A stretch of 64,000 nucleotides of DNA, taken from positions 34,100,001-34,164,000 of the forward strand of contig OU612068.1 in the NCBI GenBank assembly GCA_914767715.1, given 5' to 3'. Position 1 is the stretch's first letter, and each line of letters starts with the position of its first letter. Of this stretch, positions 12,690 to 23,800 are shown piece after piece. Position numbers and translations under genes: made by a program. This DNA is from Membranipora membranacea (taxonomy: Eukaryota; Bryozoa; Gymnolaemata; Cheilostomatida; Membraniporidae). Below the pieces are notes generated by a model that ran no database searches, was not told the DNA's origin, and saw only the letters and a program-made list of their open reading frames with translations.

Positions 12690-12862
12690 AAATACATATA
12701 TATAAATATGTATTTAGGCCTTTATATATATATATAGACATATATATATATATATATACACACATTTGTGCAATAAAGTGTCATATATTATATATCCCAC
12801 TATTGTACCCATAAAAACCCTGGACAATGAGTGATTCATATATGTATATATATATATATATA
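12690..12862. repeat. TA dinucleotide microsatellite cluster
   Basis: Two alternating TA runs (around 12695-12762 and 12838-12862) flank about 75 bp of ordinary sequence. A simple repeat with no further interpretation. Confidence 0.8.
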
Positions 12863-13459
12863 GTGGCTATCAGTGTGTAGGGCCATACTGCTTGCAGATC
12901 GACTCTGTGATACGAGTCTCTCTGCACCGTAGCGACAATGCCACAAACTGGCCCAATTGACCTAGTTACACTTTGCTTATAGAAGCTCACTTTTACCCAG
13001 TTCGGGCCGGTTCAGAACTATAATTTAGGAACTCAAGCACATTTGAATTAGTTCAGTCGCTACGGTGCAAAGATAACCGACCTGAATTGATTGGTGCACA
13101 TGCGCAAAGTGGTGTAGGGCATATCTTTGCATTGGAGTTGTCCGACCATGTCAGGCTATTTTATCTACCATTAATTACTATTGGGTTAAGGATGCCCAAC
13201 ATGATTATTTAAGAGGATTTAAGACATGATTTTTTTTGTGGGTCATATACAATGACTCCTTATTTTTGAGTGACACTTAGTTGGGGCCAAATACACACAG
13301 ATGACACTTAAAGCACAGATTTGAATCTATATATATATATATATATCTTTTATTACTAGCTAGCACAAATTTTCACCAGCTAAGTTGAAAGTTCATGTAC
13401 AGAAATGAGTATGAGAAAATGATAGCTAGCCACAACTTTAAGAGAGATGGCAAAATTTT

Positions 13460-13556
13460 CCTCGTGTGTTTGATAGCACAAATGACCACATCCTTTGCTA
13501 TCAAACGAGAGGTCCTGTGTTCAATTCCCTGTTCGATTCCCGCTCTTGTCACGAGG
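13460..13556 (+). repeat. tRNA-like / tRNA-derived fragment
   Basis: TAGCACAAATG at 13474-13484 resembles an internal promoter box A, and TGTTCAATTCC near 13518-13528 resembles box B, about 40 bp downstream. GTTTGATAGC (13468-13477) pairs perfectly with GCTATCAAAC (13497-13506). CCTCGTG (13460-13466) pairs with CACGAGG (13550-13556), enclosing the whole block. The standard cloverleaf is not clean and a second box-B-like GTTCGATTCCC follows, so this is more likely a tRNA-derived SINE head or tRNA pseudogene than a working tRNA. Confidence 0.4.
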
Positions 13557-15165
13557 GATTTACCCTGGCTTCTCTCTACTCACAAAACCCCAATATAAAA
13601 AATCAACTTGAGTAAGGTCCAATTTCAAATGTATTTTTGTCAACTAAATGATTAAAATCTGAGCTCAGAACACTTAGTCTTCTTCTTCATGGTTTTTGCT
13701 CATGGCTACCGATGAAATTTTAGTACGGTGCTAAAAAAAACATCTCAGCAGCCATCACAAGTAAAGATACACTGTAGATGCGACACAAGCAAGTCACCTT
13801 GACCGCAGTGTAGTGTATGACACATCAGATTTTTGATCTTTACAATAATTGTGTACCAGTGATATCTATAACACTAGTTTGTTCCCTCGTAGGACGGTGG
13901 TGGTGGAGAGATATTTAAGAAGTGTATCAAATCAGTTTGTACCGATGTATAGTCGATATTGAGCCAAGACCTACAAAATAGTCCAGGGACTAAAGTCTGC
14001 AATATGTTGCTGGCTAGAGTGCGGCTTTGACTGATTCAAATTTTCTCAGGTAGGAAACTCGAAAGATTTTACTTCTGTGTGCGCCTTCCTAATGTATTAA
14101 ATAGTATCCACAGAGAGCCATTCGAGTCCAGCTGCTGGTACTCATAGTACTCATATTTTGTAAACAGCTACTGATGATTTCAAATTCAGCATATAAAATT
14201 TATGGGAGTTTAATATGTGGGCCGGGTTTATGTTGCAACTTTTGCAATTGCTAACCAAAACTGAGCTGCAAATTCACGCTAGGTCAGGTAATAAATTCAT
14301 ATATGAATGGCAAGATGAGCTCATACTTTTGTAAATTTGATGTATAGACTGTTATACGAGCATTATAAACTCATCGGTTTAAAACTAGCCTCGATTGAGC
14401 TCCCTAGTGGTAAACCGGAAACTTGGAAAACGAAGTGTACCTGAAAAACTGGACCTCAAACATAAGTAAAATTAAACATCAAAACATTGAAATGTAAATA
14501 GCATGATAAATTGTAACGAAAATTTGTTGTCATGAAAAGAGGTGTTGAGAACTTAGCCTGTCTTAACAAGCTTTGTTCGGTGGGGGGGGGACAATTTAGT
14601 TTACAAGGCCACTTGAAAGTCAAAATCAGCCACAGGCAAATGCTATACATATGTTGTATTCTGTCTCTGCCACATGCTAAAAAATAAAATATTTTGTCGA
14701 GATAAAGGGTTCGGTATCAGTTTATAAAACTGCGCGCTTTGTGCTCTATTCCGTAGCTCTATTCTAGCTATGATGTTGCGATAGTACCCTGATTGCAGAG
14801 TGTCTAAAGGCAGTAGGAAGCCTTCTCACAAAAGTTACAAATGATATTGTGCCTGTGGTTGCAATCAGGGAGTTTGGTCCCAAGCTCCCTTTGCAATGAA
14901 CTCATTCATTTTTGGTTGTCTCCTCATTTGCATACATCCAATGATATACATTCATATCAGTGAATACATCAATCACTCAGTGTGACGTATGAATGCGCAT
15001 ATTTGTAAATGGAGCCACGCCCCCTTACTATTTTGCAATAGCAACAAGACTGGACAAGCTTCTATGTTACTATTGAGAGCTTTTACAAACAACAGGAAGT
15101 AGTACAACTGTGACTGCAGAGCAAGTCTTGACTTGTTTGATGTATTGAATCAGGTTGATGCAGTG

Positions 15166-15254
15166 TATATAAGCTCTGGTAACAAACAGTGAAGTCATAA
15201 TATAGAGGAAAGGAAGAAGTGAGAATCAAGAATACAAAACACAAGTTACTACAG
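15166..15254 (+). promoter_or_regulatory. TATA-box promoter and 5'UTR exon of the vWA gene
   Basis: TATATAAG at 15166-15173 is a good TATA box, predicting transcription start near 15196-15200. The short leader ends CTACAG followed by donor GTAGGT at 15255. The next acceptor (GATTGTAG, ending 15492) precedes the start codon by 10 bp, so the gene probably has a 5'UTR intron. Confidence 0.55.
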
Positions 15255-15502
15255 GTAGGTCCAACTATCTTGCTGAGGAATATCACATTGACTAATCATA
15301 GTGTCGTGGCTATGCAGTAGAAACTAGATTCAACTTAATATTTTTGAAACAGTATACCCATTCTCCCTGGTATACCACCATTGCAACATTTTTTCAAAAA
15401 ATTATATTCATTAAATTGTCTTCACAAGCCTTGATTAGGGATTACACCTCACCTTGATCTGTCGTTTGATACAACCTGATAAATGATTGTAGAATCATCA
15501 AA

Positions 15503-18500
15503 ATGCCAAAAATTGCTAAGACAGGAATTAGTGAGAGCCATGTTGTGACAGAGGATCGTTTCAAACTGCTTCCTGTTACAAGTCGCATGTCTATCCGAGA
15601 CTTCTCGAGCTCGAATAGATTGACCTTCGCTCCTGGCAGAGGTGAGCTTTTATGAAAATGATATGCATTGTATCGTAACATGTGATATAGTGAGGGAACT
15701 CTGTTTGCCTCATGCAAGCACCTGCTATCCGAACTTGTTGAGTTTTGACAGTATTTAATGAGCTGTGATAAAAAAACTCCATATTTTCATTGACTGCATT
15801 TCACCTGTGGTAATGAAATCAGATGGTAACATGTACAAAAATCCAAATGTTGATAGTTTTATTTTTATTTTTGCCGTTCACAGGATTTTACCAGTTGACC
15901 AAACCAGAGACGATCCAGACTTACAAAGAGATTGTAGCAGTGAGAGTTAGTGATGGCGCACAGGTTTCCGGAGATGCAGTGAGAGACCTCCTCAAAATCC
16001 CCTCAGATGCAGTAAAATTCAAGTACAAGCAGGTGCCTGACTTTGAAGTGTTTGTACAGAGCACATCCTACAACAGAGTGTTGATGCCGGACACAAAATT
16101 CCTTTATGATACAAACCCAGATGTCAGAGGTAAGATTAAGACCTATTAGTAGTATATCTGGCTGAATAAGATTGTCTTTATCTAGTTTGAATAAAGGTCA
16201 TTAGTTCTCACCGATTACTGTCATAACTTTTTATTCATACCTTTTTTTACAGGTACTCCTAAAAAAGGAAAAGGAACACAAAAAGTGACTCATGGTGAAA
16301 AGAGAAATGCTGCTGCCCCGACCCACTGCGCAGGCTCTCCTATTGATCTCGTATTCTCGTTTGACACCACTGGCTCTATGTACTCCTGCTTGGGTGAAGT
16401 GAGGAAAAATCTGGAGACCATGATTAACAGAATTCTCACTGACATACCTAACATCAGAATTGCTGTAAGTGCACAAAACTTCATTATGTTAGTTGTGAGA
16501 TCCATCGCTCACAACCGCATCACAATTAATATACATTCTAAATAGGCGTGTACTAGGTGAGGTGAGTGATACCATGCTCTTATACCGACTAGTCTTCTAT
16601 GAATTTGTATCTTGGTAATTGCACACAAGAAGTTGTAACATCATCATCATCATGAGGACTAGATAGTAGTAGTAATATGCTGTAACTTCTCAGCTTCATG
16701 CCATCGTATGAAGCTTAGGAACACTGCTGATAAAAAGATGATCGATCCACATCAATGAGAACGCTATAATGAGTAACACTCTATCTCATCGCTCACATAG
16801 TTGACCTACAATAGAGTAGCTATCGTCTATTAGGTCATATGGCAAATATTTCAGCCACAGATATTTGCATGCTGATAGACGAATTCGAGATTAGATTATT
16901 CAAAAAGAAAACTCAAATCCATATGAACAGGAACTCTCTCCTGACTTAGCAGTGTGTACATGATGAAGGAACCTTTTTTATGCATAGTTTGAATGGAGCT
17001 CAATATTGGTTCACGCACATTGACAGAAAGCCGCCCATCAGGCCTAAATCTAACATCGTGCTTGCATTTGGCTGCATACTATCACTGCTAGCTTGAAGAT
17101 AAGCCTTGGGGTTACCAGCATTCCACAATATTGGTTTAGTTGCAAATAATCAATAAGTTGTTATTGGCCGTCCCGGCAAGCAACTAGTACGCTTTTGTTG
17201 CTAAGCTTCTTTTTTTAGAGCAAACTATTCACTGCCCACATTTCAGGCGTGCTTAGGTAACAATATTATATAAGTCGCAGCTGCAAACTATTGATAATAA
17301 GAAATTAATTTATTACCAGAGAGTTTCATCTACACTGCTGGATTTTATTTCCAGGTTTTTGGACAGGGAGATTATTGTGATTTCCACTCCACATACGCCA
17401 CAAAATATATCGACTTCACCACTGACAAGAAGAAACTAGTCGAATTTGTGAAGAAAGTTGAAGCTACTGGTGGAGGTGATTTTGAGGAATGCTATGAGCT
17501 TGTTCTACAGGAGGCTCGTACAAAGCTTTCATGGCAACCAGGTGTGTAGCTGCAGTCATCTCTAAGTCACAAACAATCATCCAATATGGGATATACGATG
17601 AAAGATGCCACGAAACCGATTTGATGATTTGCAAGGTTCTGGACTCAAGACTGGTGTTATTTTCCACCTATCCCAGGCCAAGCGGTCCTTCATTGTTGTA
17701 AATGTTGCCGACAAGGATATATTAACCAAGGAATAAACAAAATTTTCCCGCTGAAATATTCCTTGATAATTTAATTTTCGATAATCAGCTTCTTAGCTTG
17801 GTTGGTTTGTAATTGTAGGGTTAGAGCATAAACAAGTAGTATCATTGAAGAATTCCATAGACAAAACAATGTGAGTCATATTATACAAATGATAATAACC
17901 TTCAAACCCATACCAGTTCTATAGCTCTTCACTAACAATTGACAAATTTCTATGAAATCTAGGAAGTCAGAGAGCAATGGTAATGATCGGAGATGCTATA
18001 CCCCACACTGTAGCGGATTACAAAAATATCATGCGAAGTTACACCTTTGTCAAAGAAGCCGTTGACTGGCGGAAGGAAGCTGATGAGCTTGTCGGCATGG
18101 TGAGTGATGCCTGTCTGTCTGTCTTCATTCACAAACAATCACGTGTTTTTGTTACACTTGACATGGTGAGGGGAGAAGGAGAAGCTAACTGCTACTATTT
18201 TTGATGATGAATTTGTTGACCTCTTTTTTTCAGGGCTGTCGTGTATACGCTGTACAGGCTGGAGGTGGCTTTCAGGACAGTCAATGCGCAAAGTTCTGGC
18301 AAGGACTGGCCTATAAAACATACGGACACCATCTGAGCATGAGCAGCTTCAATAATGTTTTTGACTTCATCATGGCTATAGCTTATAAAGAGCAAGGTCC
18401 AGAACAGCTGGAGGTAAGGGAAGATAATTCTCATTCTGTTACCTCGACAGTTGTCAGTATTGCTAAGATGGTTTAGTAACCGCATGGTAGTATCATTCCA

Positions 18501-19381
18501 AAATATAACTGTTGTTGTTTTACAATATTATGATTTGTTTATTCACTCTAGGCCTACAAGCAGGAGGTAATCAAGCGAGGTGGTAGCAGTGGTGGAGGGC
18601 TGAACTCTGACCTCCACGCTTTGTTCTCCAGTCTGGGAGAGGATGCTGAGGATGACGACGATGATGATTCTCCTGGACCTTCAGGAGGCGCTGCTGCTGT
18701 GTCGTCACTCTTCTCAACCCCTAGTACTGGTAAGTCTTTAAACCAGGTGTATTAAAGTAATACAGTCATAATAAGTTTGAATTTTTCTGAACATCATATT
18801 AGGAGAAAGCAATCACAGGTGGTTCAGGAGTTCAATTGTTACCAGTAGAATGTCGTCACAAGCTTTGCTTTCCGATCTGATATTTTTTATGCCAATTGTG
18901 GTCTAGGGTTTATTTTTTATTGCCTTTTTGGTCACATTTGTCTGTTTCCAACGTAGGTGGAGCAAAGAAGAGAGGAGCACCCAAAGCTTCAGCCGGAGCT
19001 GCTAAGAAGGCAAAGACTGAACCAAAGAAGGCTACTGCGACAAAGAGAAAAGCATCTGCTGCGCCTACTATCGCAGCCAAGAAATCTAAGACGACCATCG
19101 CAGCAAAAAAACCTACAGCGAAAAAACCTGCTGCTAAGAAAACACCAGCCAAGAAAACTCCTGCTAAGAAATCTCCAGCAAAGAAAACCCCTGCTAAAAA
19201 AACTCCAGCTAAGAAAACCCCTGCTAAAAAAGCTCCAGCTAAAAAAGCTCCGGCTAAAAAAGCTCCGGCTAAAAAAGCTCCGGCTAAAAAAGCTCCAGCA
19301 AAAAAGGCCCCAGCCAGCAAGGCTCCAACCAAAAAAGCCCCGGCTAAGAAAGCATCTGCTAAAAGAGGAGCAAAGAAGTAG
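15503..19381 (+). CDS. von Willebrand factor A domain protein with histone H1-like C-terminal tail
   Basis: Eight coding exons join in frame: 15503-15641, 15884-16129, 16253-16464, 17355-17541, 17963-18099, 18234-18413, 18552-18729 and 18957-19381, encoding about 567 residues. The start ATG (15503-15505) has context ATCAAAATGC. Residues 1-128 are an unassigned N-terminal region ([19 protein letters not shown]). The vWA domain starts near residue 155 with [17 protein letters not shown], whose DTTGS is a MIDAS-type D-x-T/S-G-S metal site. [15 protein letters not shown] and [17 protein letters not shown] follow, as in protist and invertebrate vWA proteins of the alpha-kinase-associated (vwkA-like) type; no kinase domain is present. 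A Gly/Ser linker with an [12 protein letters not shown] acidic patch leads to a tail of about 140 residues of AKKxPAKK repeats resembling linker histone H1 tails. No signal peptide is seen, so it is likely intracellular, perhaps nuclear. Function unknown. Confidence 0.9.
19130..19345 (+). repeat. Coding 15-bp tandem repeat (Lys-Lys-Ala/Thr-Pro-Ala units)
   Basis: The unit is close to GCTAAAAAAGCTCCG and repeats about 13 times with silent and Thr/Ala/Ser-changing variants, encoding AKKAP or AKKTP. It forms most of the basic tail of the vWA protein. Near-identical neighbouring units (around 19230-19300) suggest recent slippage or unequal exchange. Confidence 0.9.
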
Positions 19382-20856
19382 GCAGCATCAATTATCACTA
19401 ATAGTCCCAGGCAGTTCTTTGTGATTATCATTCTTATCTTTGGGTCGAAAAGAGTAAGGAGATCTCCTTATATGAATTTTTATTTATTTACAAATTTTGG
19501 CTGTAGATACTAGCTCTTATTGCACTTCATATTTTAATTGTGATATTTTCCCATGCTTTTAGACCGCTGCATTATCTCTTATGGATAGAATTGTTTATTT
19601 TCGTTTGATTATTTAAGTTTGATAAGATAGCACCAAATTTTTAGCCCTTTGGATAACGCAGTTCATGTCATGAACGTTTTTTGAAAAATGCTGAACCTAC
19701 AATTTTAAGCATTGAACCCCATTTTTTAATCTTTGTTGTTGATTATTATATTTTGGTTTTTTGACTACTGTGATGAATAGACTTTAGAGATGCATAAAAT
19801 AAGAAATGACAGCACCAAACTAAATACTCTTATGAATCAACAAAATGTCTAATATAGACGCTCTTTGATGCCCAAGCTCAACTGCTATCTCTGATAAGGA
19901 GTATGATATTGTGGTACCTCTACATTGCTTTACCTTATATGTTAGAAGAGGCTTATCAGTCCTCAATGCATTGTAAACTTTGTGCGTACAATCCATGGTT
20001 TGCCATTGAGCAGAATACTATTGTGTTGCCTCATGTGATAGTAAAATTCACCTCGTCTCCAACCTATAAACTCAGTACTTTACTTTTAGTACCACAGTGT
20101 AGACTAGTGATGATCATGGTATAACCCGTGTGCCTGAGAAAACAAATGAATGTCTTTCTAGTGCTTTATTTATTTTGGCAAAAAGGATTGATGAATCAAG
20201 AATAATGACCATGGCCTCAATAAGCGAAGATACAGCTTGTTACATGAACCATATCAAAGCTATAATAAAGAAAAAATAATCAAAAACAATATCTTAATCA
20301 TTGAAATACACACGAGAAAGTGAAAAATATTATCTGAACTGAAAAAGTCAGGGAGTGCAATGATTGCGTCTCGTTTAACGCCTTCTACATCGAAGGAGAG
20401 AAAGATCATCGGTTTTTGCGAAGAGATTGACAAAATACTTGGATCCCTGTCTGTAAGTATAACAGCCCACGGACACTGGTAGAGACTCTTGGCCACTGCA
20501 GTGAGCCCTATCCAGGCTAGCTTACCATATAATACACTCGACCTGATAAAAATTTGACTAACATCTGTTCCACCAGTGAGGTGGTTCCAGACATCCCCAC
20601 CCTAAGTATACGGTAGATCGAGGAGTGATGCTAAATGGACAAGGTAGATCAGCAGATTAGACTTTCTTACTCAGATGATGATGCTAGAGGAGTTCCAGCT
20701 GAAAAAATATTGGTCGTAGATCATAGATAAGTATCCTGAGTTGAGCACTGACAGTTATGAAGGTATCGCCGGTAGCGACACAAGTTGTTTGGCTGAAGTA
20801 ATAAATAAAATTAGTATTGCCTAATGATGGCTTCTCACCACCAGTGGAATGAAGTA
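19382..20856. other. 3'UTRs of vWA gene (+) and PRELID3 (-)
   Basis: Tail-to-tail interval of about 1.5 kb. AATAAA at 20264-20269 is a possible forward poly(A) signal, and TTTATTTATT near 20164 gives reverse AATAAA signals for the minus strand. An open frame on the minus strand at 20496-20260 has no similarity I recognise and lies within the presumed PRELID3 3'UTR. No other gene is supported. Confidence 0.5.
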
Positions 20857-23800
20857 TTAGTGTTGTGCACTCTTTTTATCCGTGTCTAATAATTTGATAC
20901 TGTCAAATCTCTTTGCTACTAGTGTCATTTCCTTTTGAGCCGCATGTTGAGCTGCTTTCGCTAGTTCTTCCATTTCATTTTTTATTTTAGATATGGCCAT
21001 TTCCATCGCTTGCCTCCCCTAGAAATGACAAGAAGAGACATACTGTCAGACCACTTACATAAAAACAAATATGTTCTGAGTAATTATTTGGTTGATTTTC
21101 CTTATATTCCTTGTGGGACAAGCATGTTTAGACATATTAACCTTTTAGACAAAGACGCGCCTTACATGAAACTATGGTAGACTTCAAAATACATACCTTC
21201 CCAGCATTGCTGTCTATAGTTCCTTCAACAACACCTTCCAAGTACCCACTAAGCGGCACACCCCGCACATTTATACTAGCCTCCTGTTTAAGTATTGTGC
21301 TACAAAAAAAATAAATCAAATATCCTATAAAATATGTTCTATGCACTGAATGCGTCAGGGTCATTTGTCCCCACTAACAGCTGATCTCTGCAAGTAGCCC
21401 TTAACAATAAACAGAAAATACTCATAAAACTTACAATACGGACAGAACAGAGGGGGGTGAGATGCAAGAGAGACAGATGATAAAATATGTTAGTCACTGG
21501 CCTAGTAAGTTCACAATGGCGAAAACATCTCCATGAGATGTTTTACCCGATACTTATTAATAGTTTATAGTTATGGTTGGATTTCTTACAATGGAATGGC
21601 TTGTCATATATATCTGCATCATAGTGACAATCTATGAAGGTACAACGAGTGATCAAAACACAACACACAACATTTTGTCAGCAGAATGAAAATAGTATAA
21701 ATATGTAATAGGTAGATGATAGTTAGCTGCAACACTTACTGATTTTTATTTTCAGGATGTGGAGTATAAGTGAGCCTTTCATCTACTGAGATAATTTCAT
21801 TTAGTGTGAGCTGTACAAGAAAACAAGCATAAGTCAATCAGATGATGACTTGACTCACTCAAGTGTCAACGGAAATTAGCAGTATAACATTTATCGTCTG
21901 AGATCAACTTTACTAGGAGAAATGTCATGAAGGCAATCTTGTAAGGTGAAGCAGCATGAGGTTCCTTTAATATAACGATGCATCGGCAACAATGAATGTT
22001 TTCGTAACTTAATAAAATGTACACACTACATGTAGTCATGTTAAAGGACGGACAACTCCCAAGTTTATAAAAAGGTTTTGCAATCTCTTGGGAGGTTCAA
22101 ACTTTGAACTTGGCTCACGGAATGCAGGCAGTTCCATATCAGAGACAATCAAATTCATGGTATTGGTGAGTAATGCGACTAAGGCAGACTACACACATTA
22201 GTTGTTTTAAGCTCTAATGATTTCTGTTTAGGATCTACTGTGGATACTTCACTCCCATAACAAGTGGCGTCTGATCCAAGAATCTACAAAATAAACGTCT
22301 TACTTCATTTTTTTTTACAATTGAGGAACTGTTAATAAGCAAAACCCTCGATAGGGGAATTCAGGAAACTGCAGATAGAGCCATATTAGATAAGGTGATC
22401 ATTTTTAACTCCTATACACGCATGCAATATGCAATAACTCTGCCAAAATCAAAATACTAGAGTGGCTGTTATGTATATAGGTCTGTCTGTACTGCTGTAC
22501 CTCAACACGACATACTAATATCATCAAGTGCATTGAAAGCTGAGGAAATACTCACTCCATGCACCCAAGTTGGGAACGCCCACTTTGTGATCAATAACCT
22601 ATGTGTTTGCAGACGACCTGCTGTGTCAACATGTCGATTCAATACATCTATCCCTGTTACACCTGGATTTAAAGGGTTGGGATATTTTCTCCATGCAGCT
22701 TTTGCGACTGTCTCCCATGGATGCCTATAAAAGAAACAAATTCATACGGGTAGAGTTATTATATAATGTCAGATATGATAGGCCGGGGGGGGGGGGGGGG
22801 GGAGGGGAGGCAGTGGTCGAACAGGGGAAAGAGTCAGGGGTGACTCAGACTAGGCATACAGATGAAAGCTCAATCATAGGCAAATAAGCTTGAATACAAC
22901 ACGATTCAATTTGTGCACTAGCCACATTTGATTAATGAAAAAGAGTTTCCTAAATGTGGAAATTTAAATGCCATTCTCAATTCAGAAATTTCATTATCAG
23001 GAATGCAAATGATGTATGCCGTGAACATGAATGTTCTTTGCTCAACACTGACATAACACTGCTAACAAAGACATAATTAACAGAAAAAGCTGTACTGGCT
23101 TTCCTGGATGATCAACAGCTAGGCAAAATCCTGGTTGAAGTTAAATAGCCGATCATATTTAGCTGTGCAATAATTTTGTCATTACATTCAATATTCTTCT
23201 TTAAATTGAAGTCAAACCAGGACATACAGGGTTATCCAGTCATGTTACAATTGTTTCTCTGGTTAATGGTATGATTGATTGTTAGGGTTTGAGGGAAGAG
23301 GCTACCAGGGATCTCAAACTAGGAGGAACAAAATTATGAGTCATTCAACAGCTCAACTCATCTACATATAATAGCCTATACTAAATCCTCCACAGCCAGG
23401 GTCATTCTCACTGTCACTCAGTGAGCACAACTATAAGCTTGGTGGGACAGAGACACATTGTCTCATGAGACAAAACCATATATATATATATATAAGGGAG
23501 TATTGTGCTTTGAAATCTATGGCAGTAAATATGTACATACATTGGAACACAGAGAGTGTGATATATAATTGAATGCAATAACTTAGCCATATGGTGAAAC
23601 TCATATCCATAAGAAATGAAAAGCGAAAAAGTAAATAATTACAAGATAGATTGATGCCGAGTTAGCTAGTAGTAAGTCTGGATGAGAGTATGATTGAAAT
23701 GGATAGCAATAAAGTGTGATTTGTAAGTAAGTGAGCTGGATAGTAGATGTGGTAATGGCATGGAAACCATCCGTATGACTAGATATAACTAGTTCCTTTT

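Larger units (their letters stand above)
12001..15160. other. Intergenic DNA with TA microsatellites
   Basis: No gene is supported in either strand. It contains TA-rich microsatellites at about 12690-12765, 12836-12862 and 13330-13345, a tRNA-like fragment at 13460-13556, and a poly-G run near 14581-14590. It separates the divergently transcribed coiled-coil gene (-) and vWA gene (+). Confidence 0.6.

Noticed and set aside
12690-13345. CRISPR-like or satellite array suggested by repeated TA blocks
   Set aside because: These are simple TA microsatellites without spacers or conserved direct repeats.
18957-19424. 155-codon + frame rich in Leu/Gln/Arg over the same array
   Set aside because: Alternative frame of the same repeat; the AKKAP frame is the one reached by splicing from the vWA exons.
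18910-19431. 173-codon minus-strand frame, Ala/Phe/Leu/Gly-rich
   Set aside because: It is the reverse-strand shadow of the Lys/Ala/Pro repeat; its hydrophobic repeats are an artefact of the 15-bp coding array.
20260-20496. 78-codon minus-strand ORF with hydrophobic end
   Set aside because: No true ATG start, no similarity, and it lies inside the presumed PRELID3 3'UTR.
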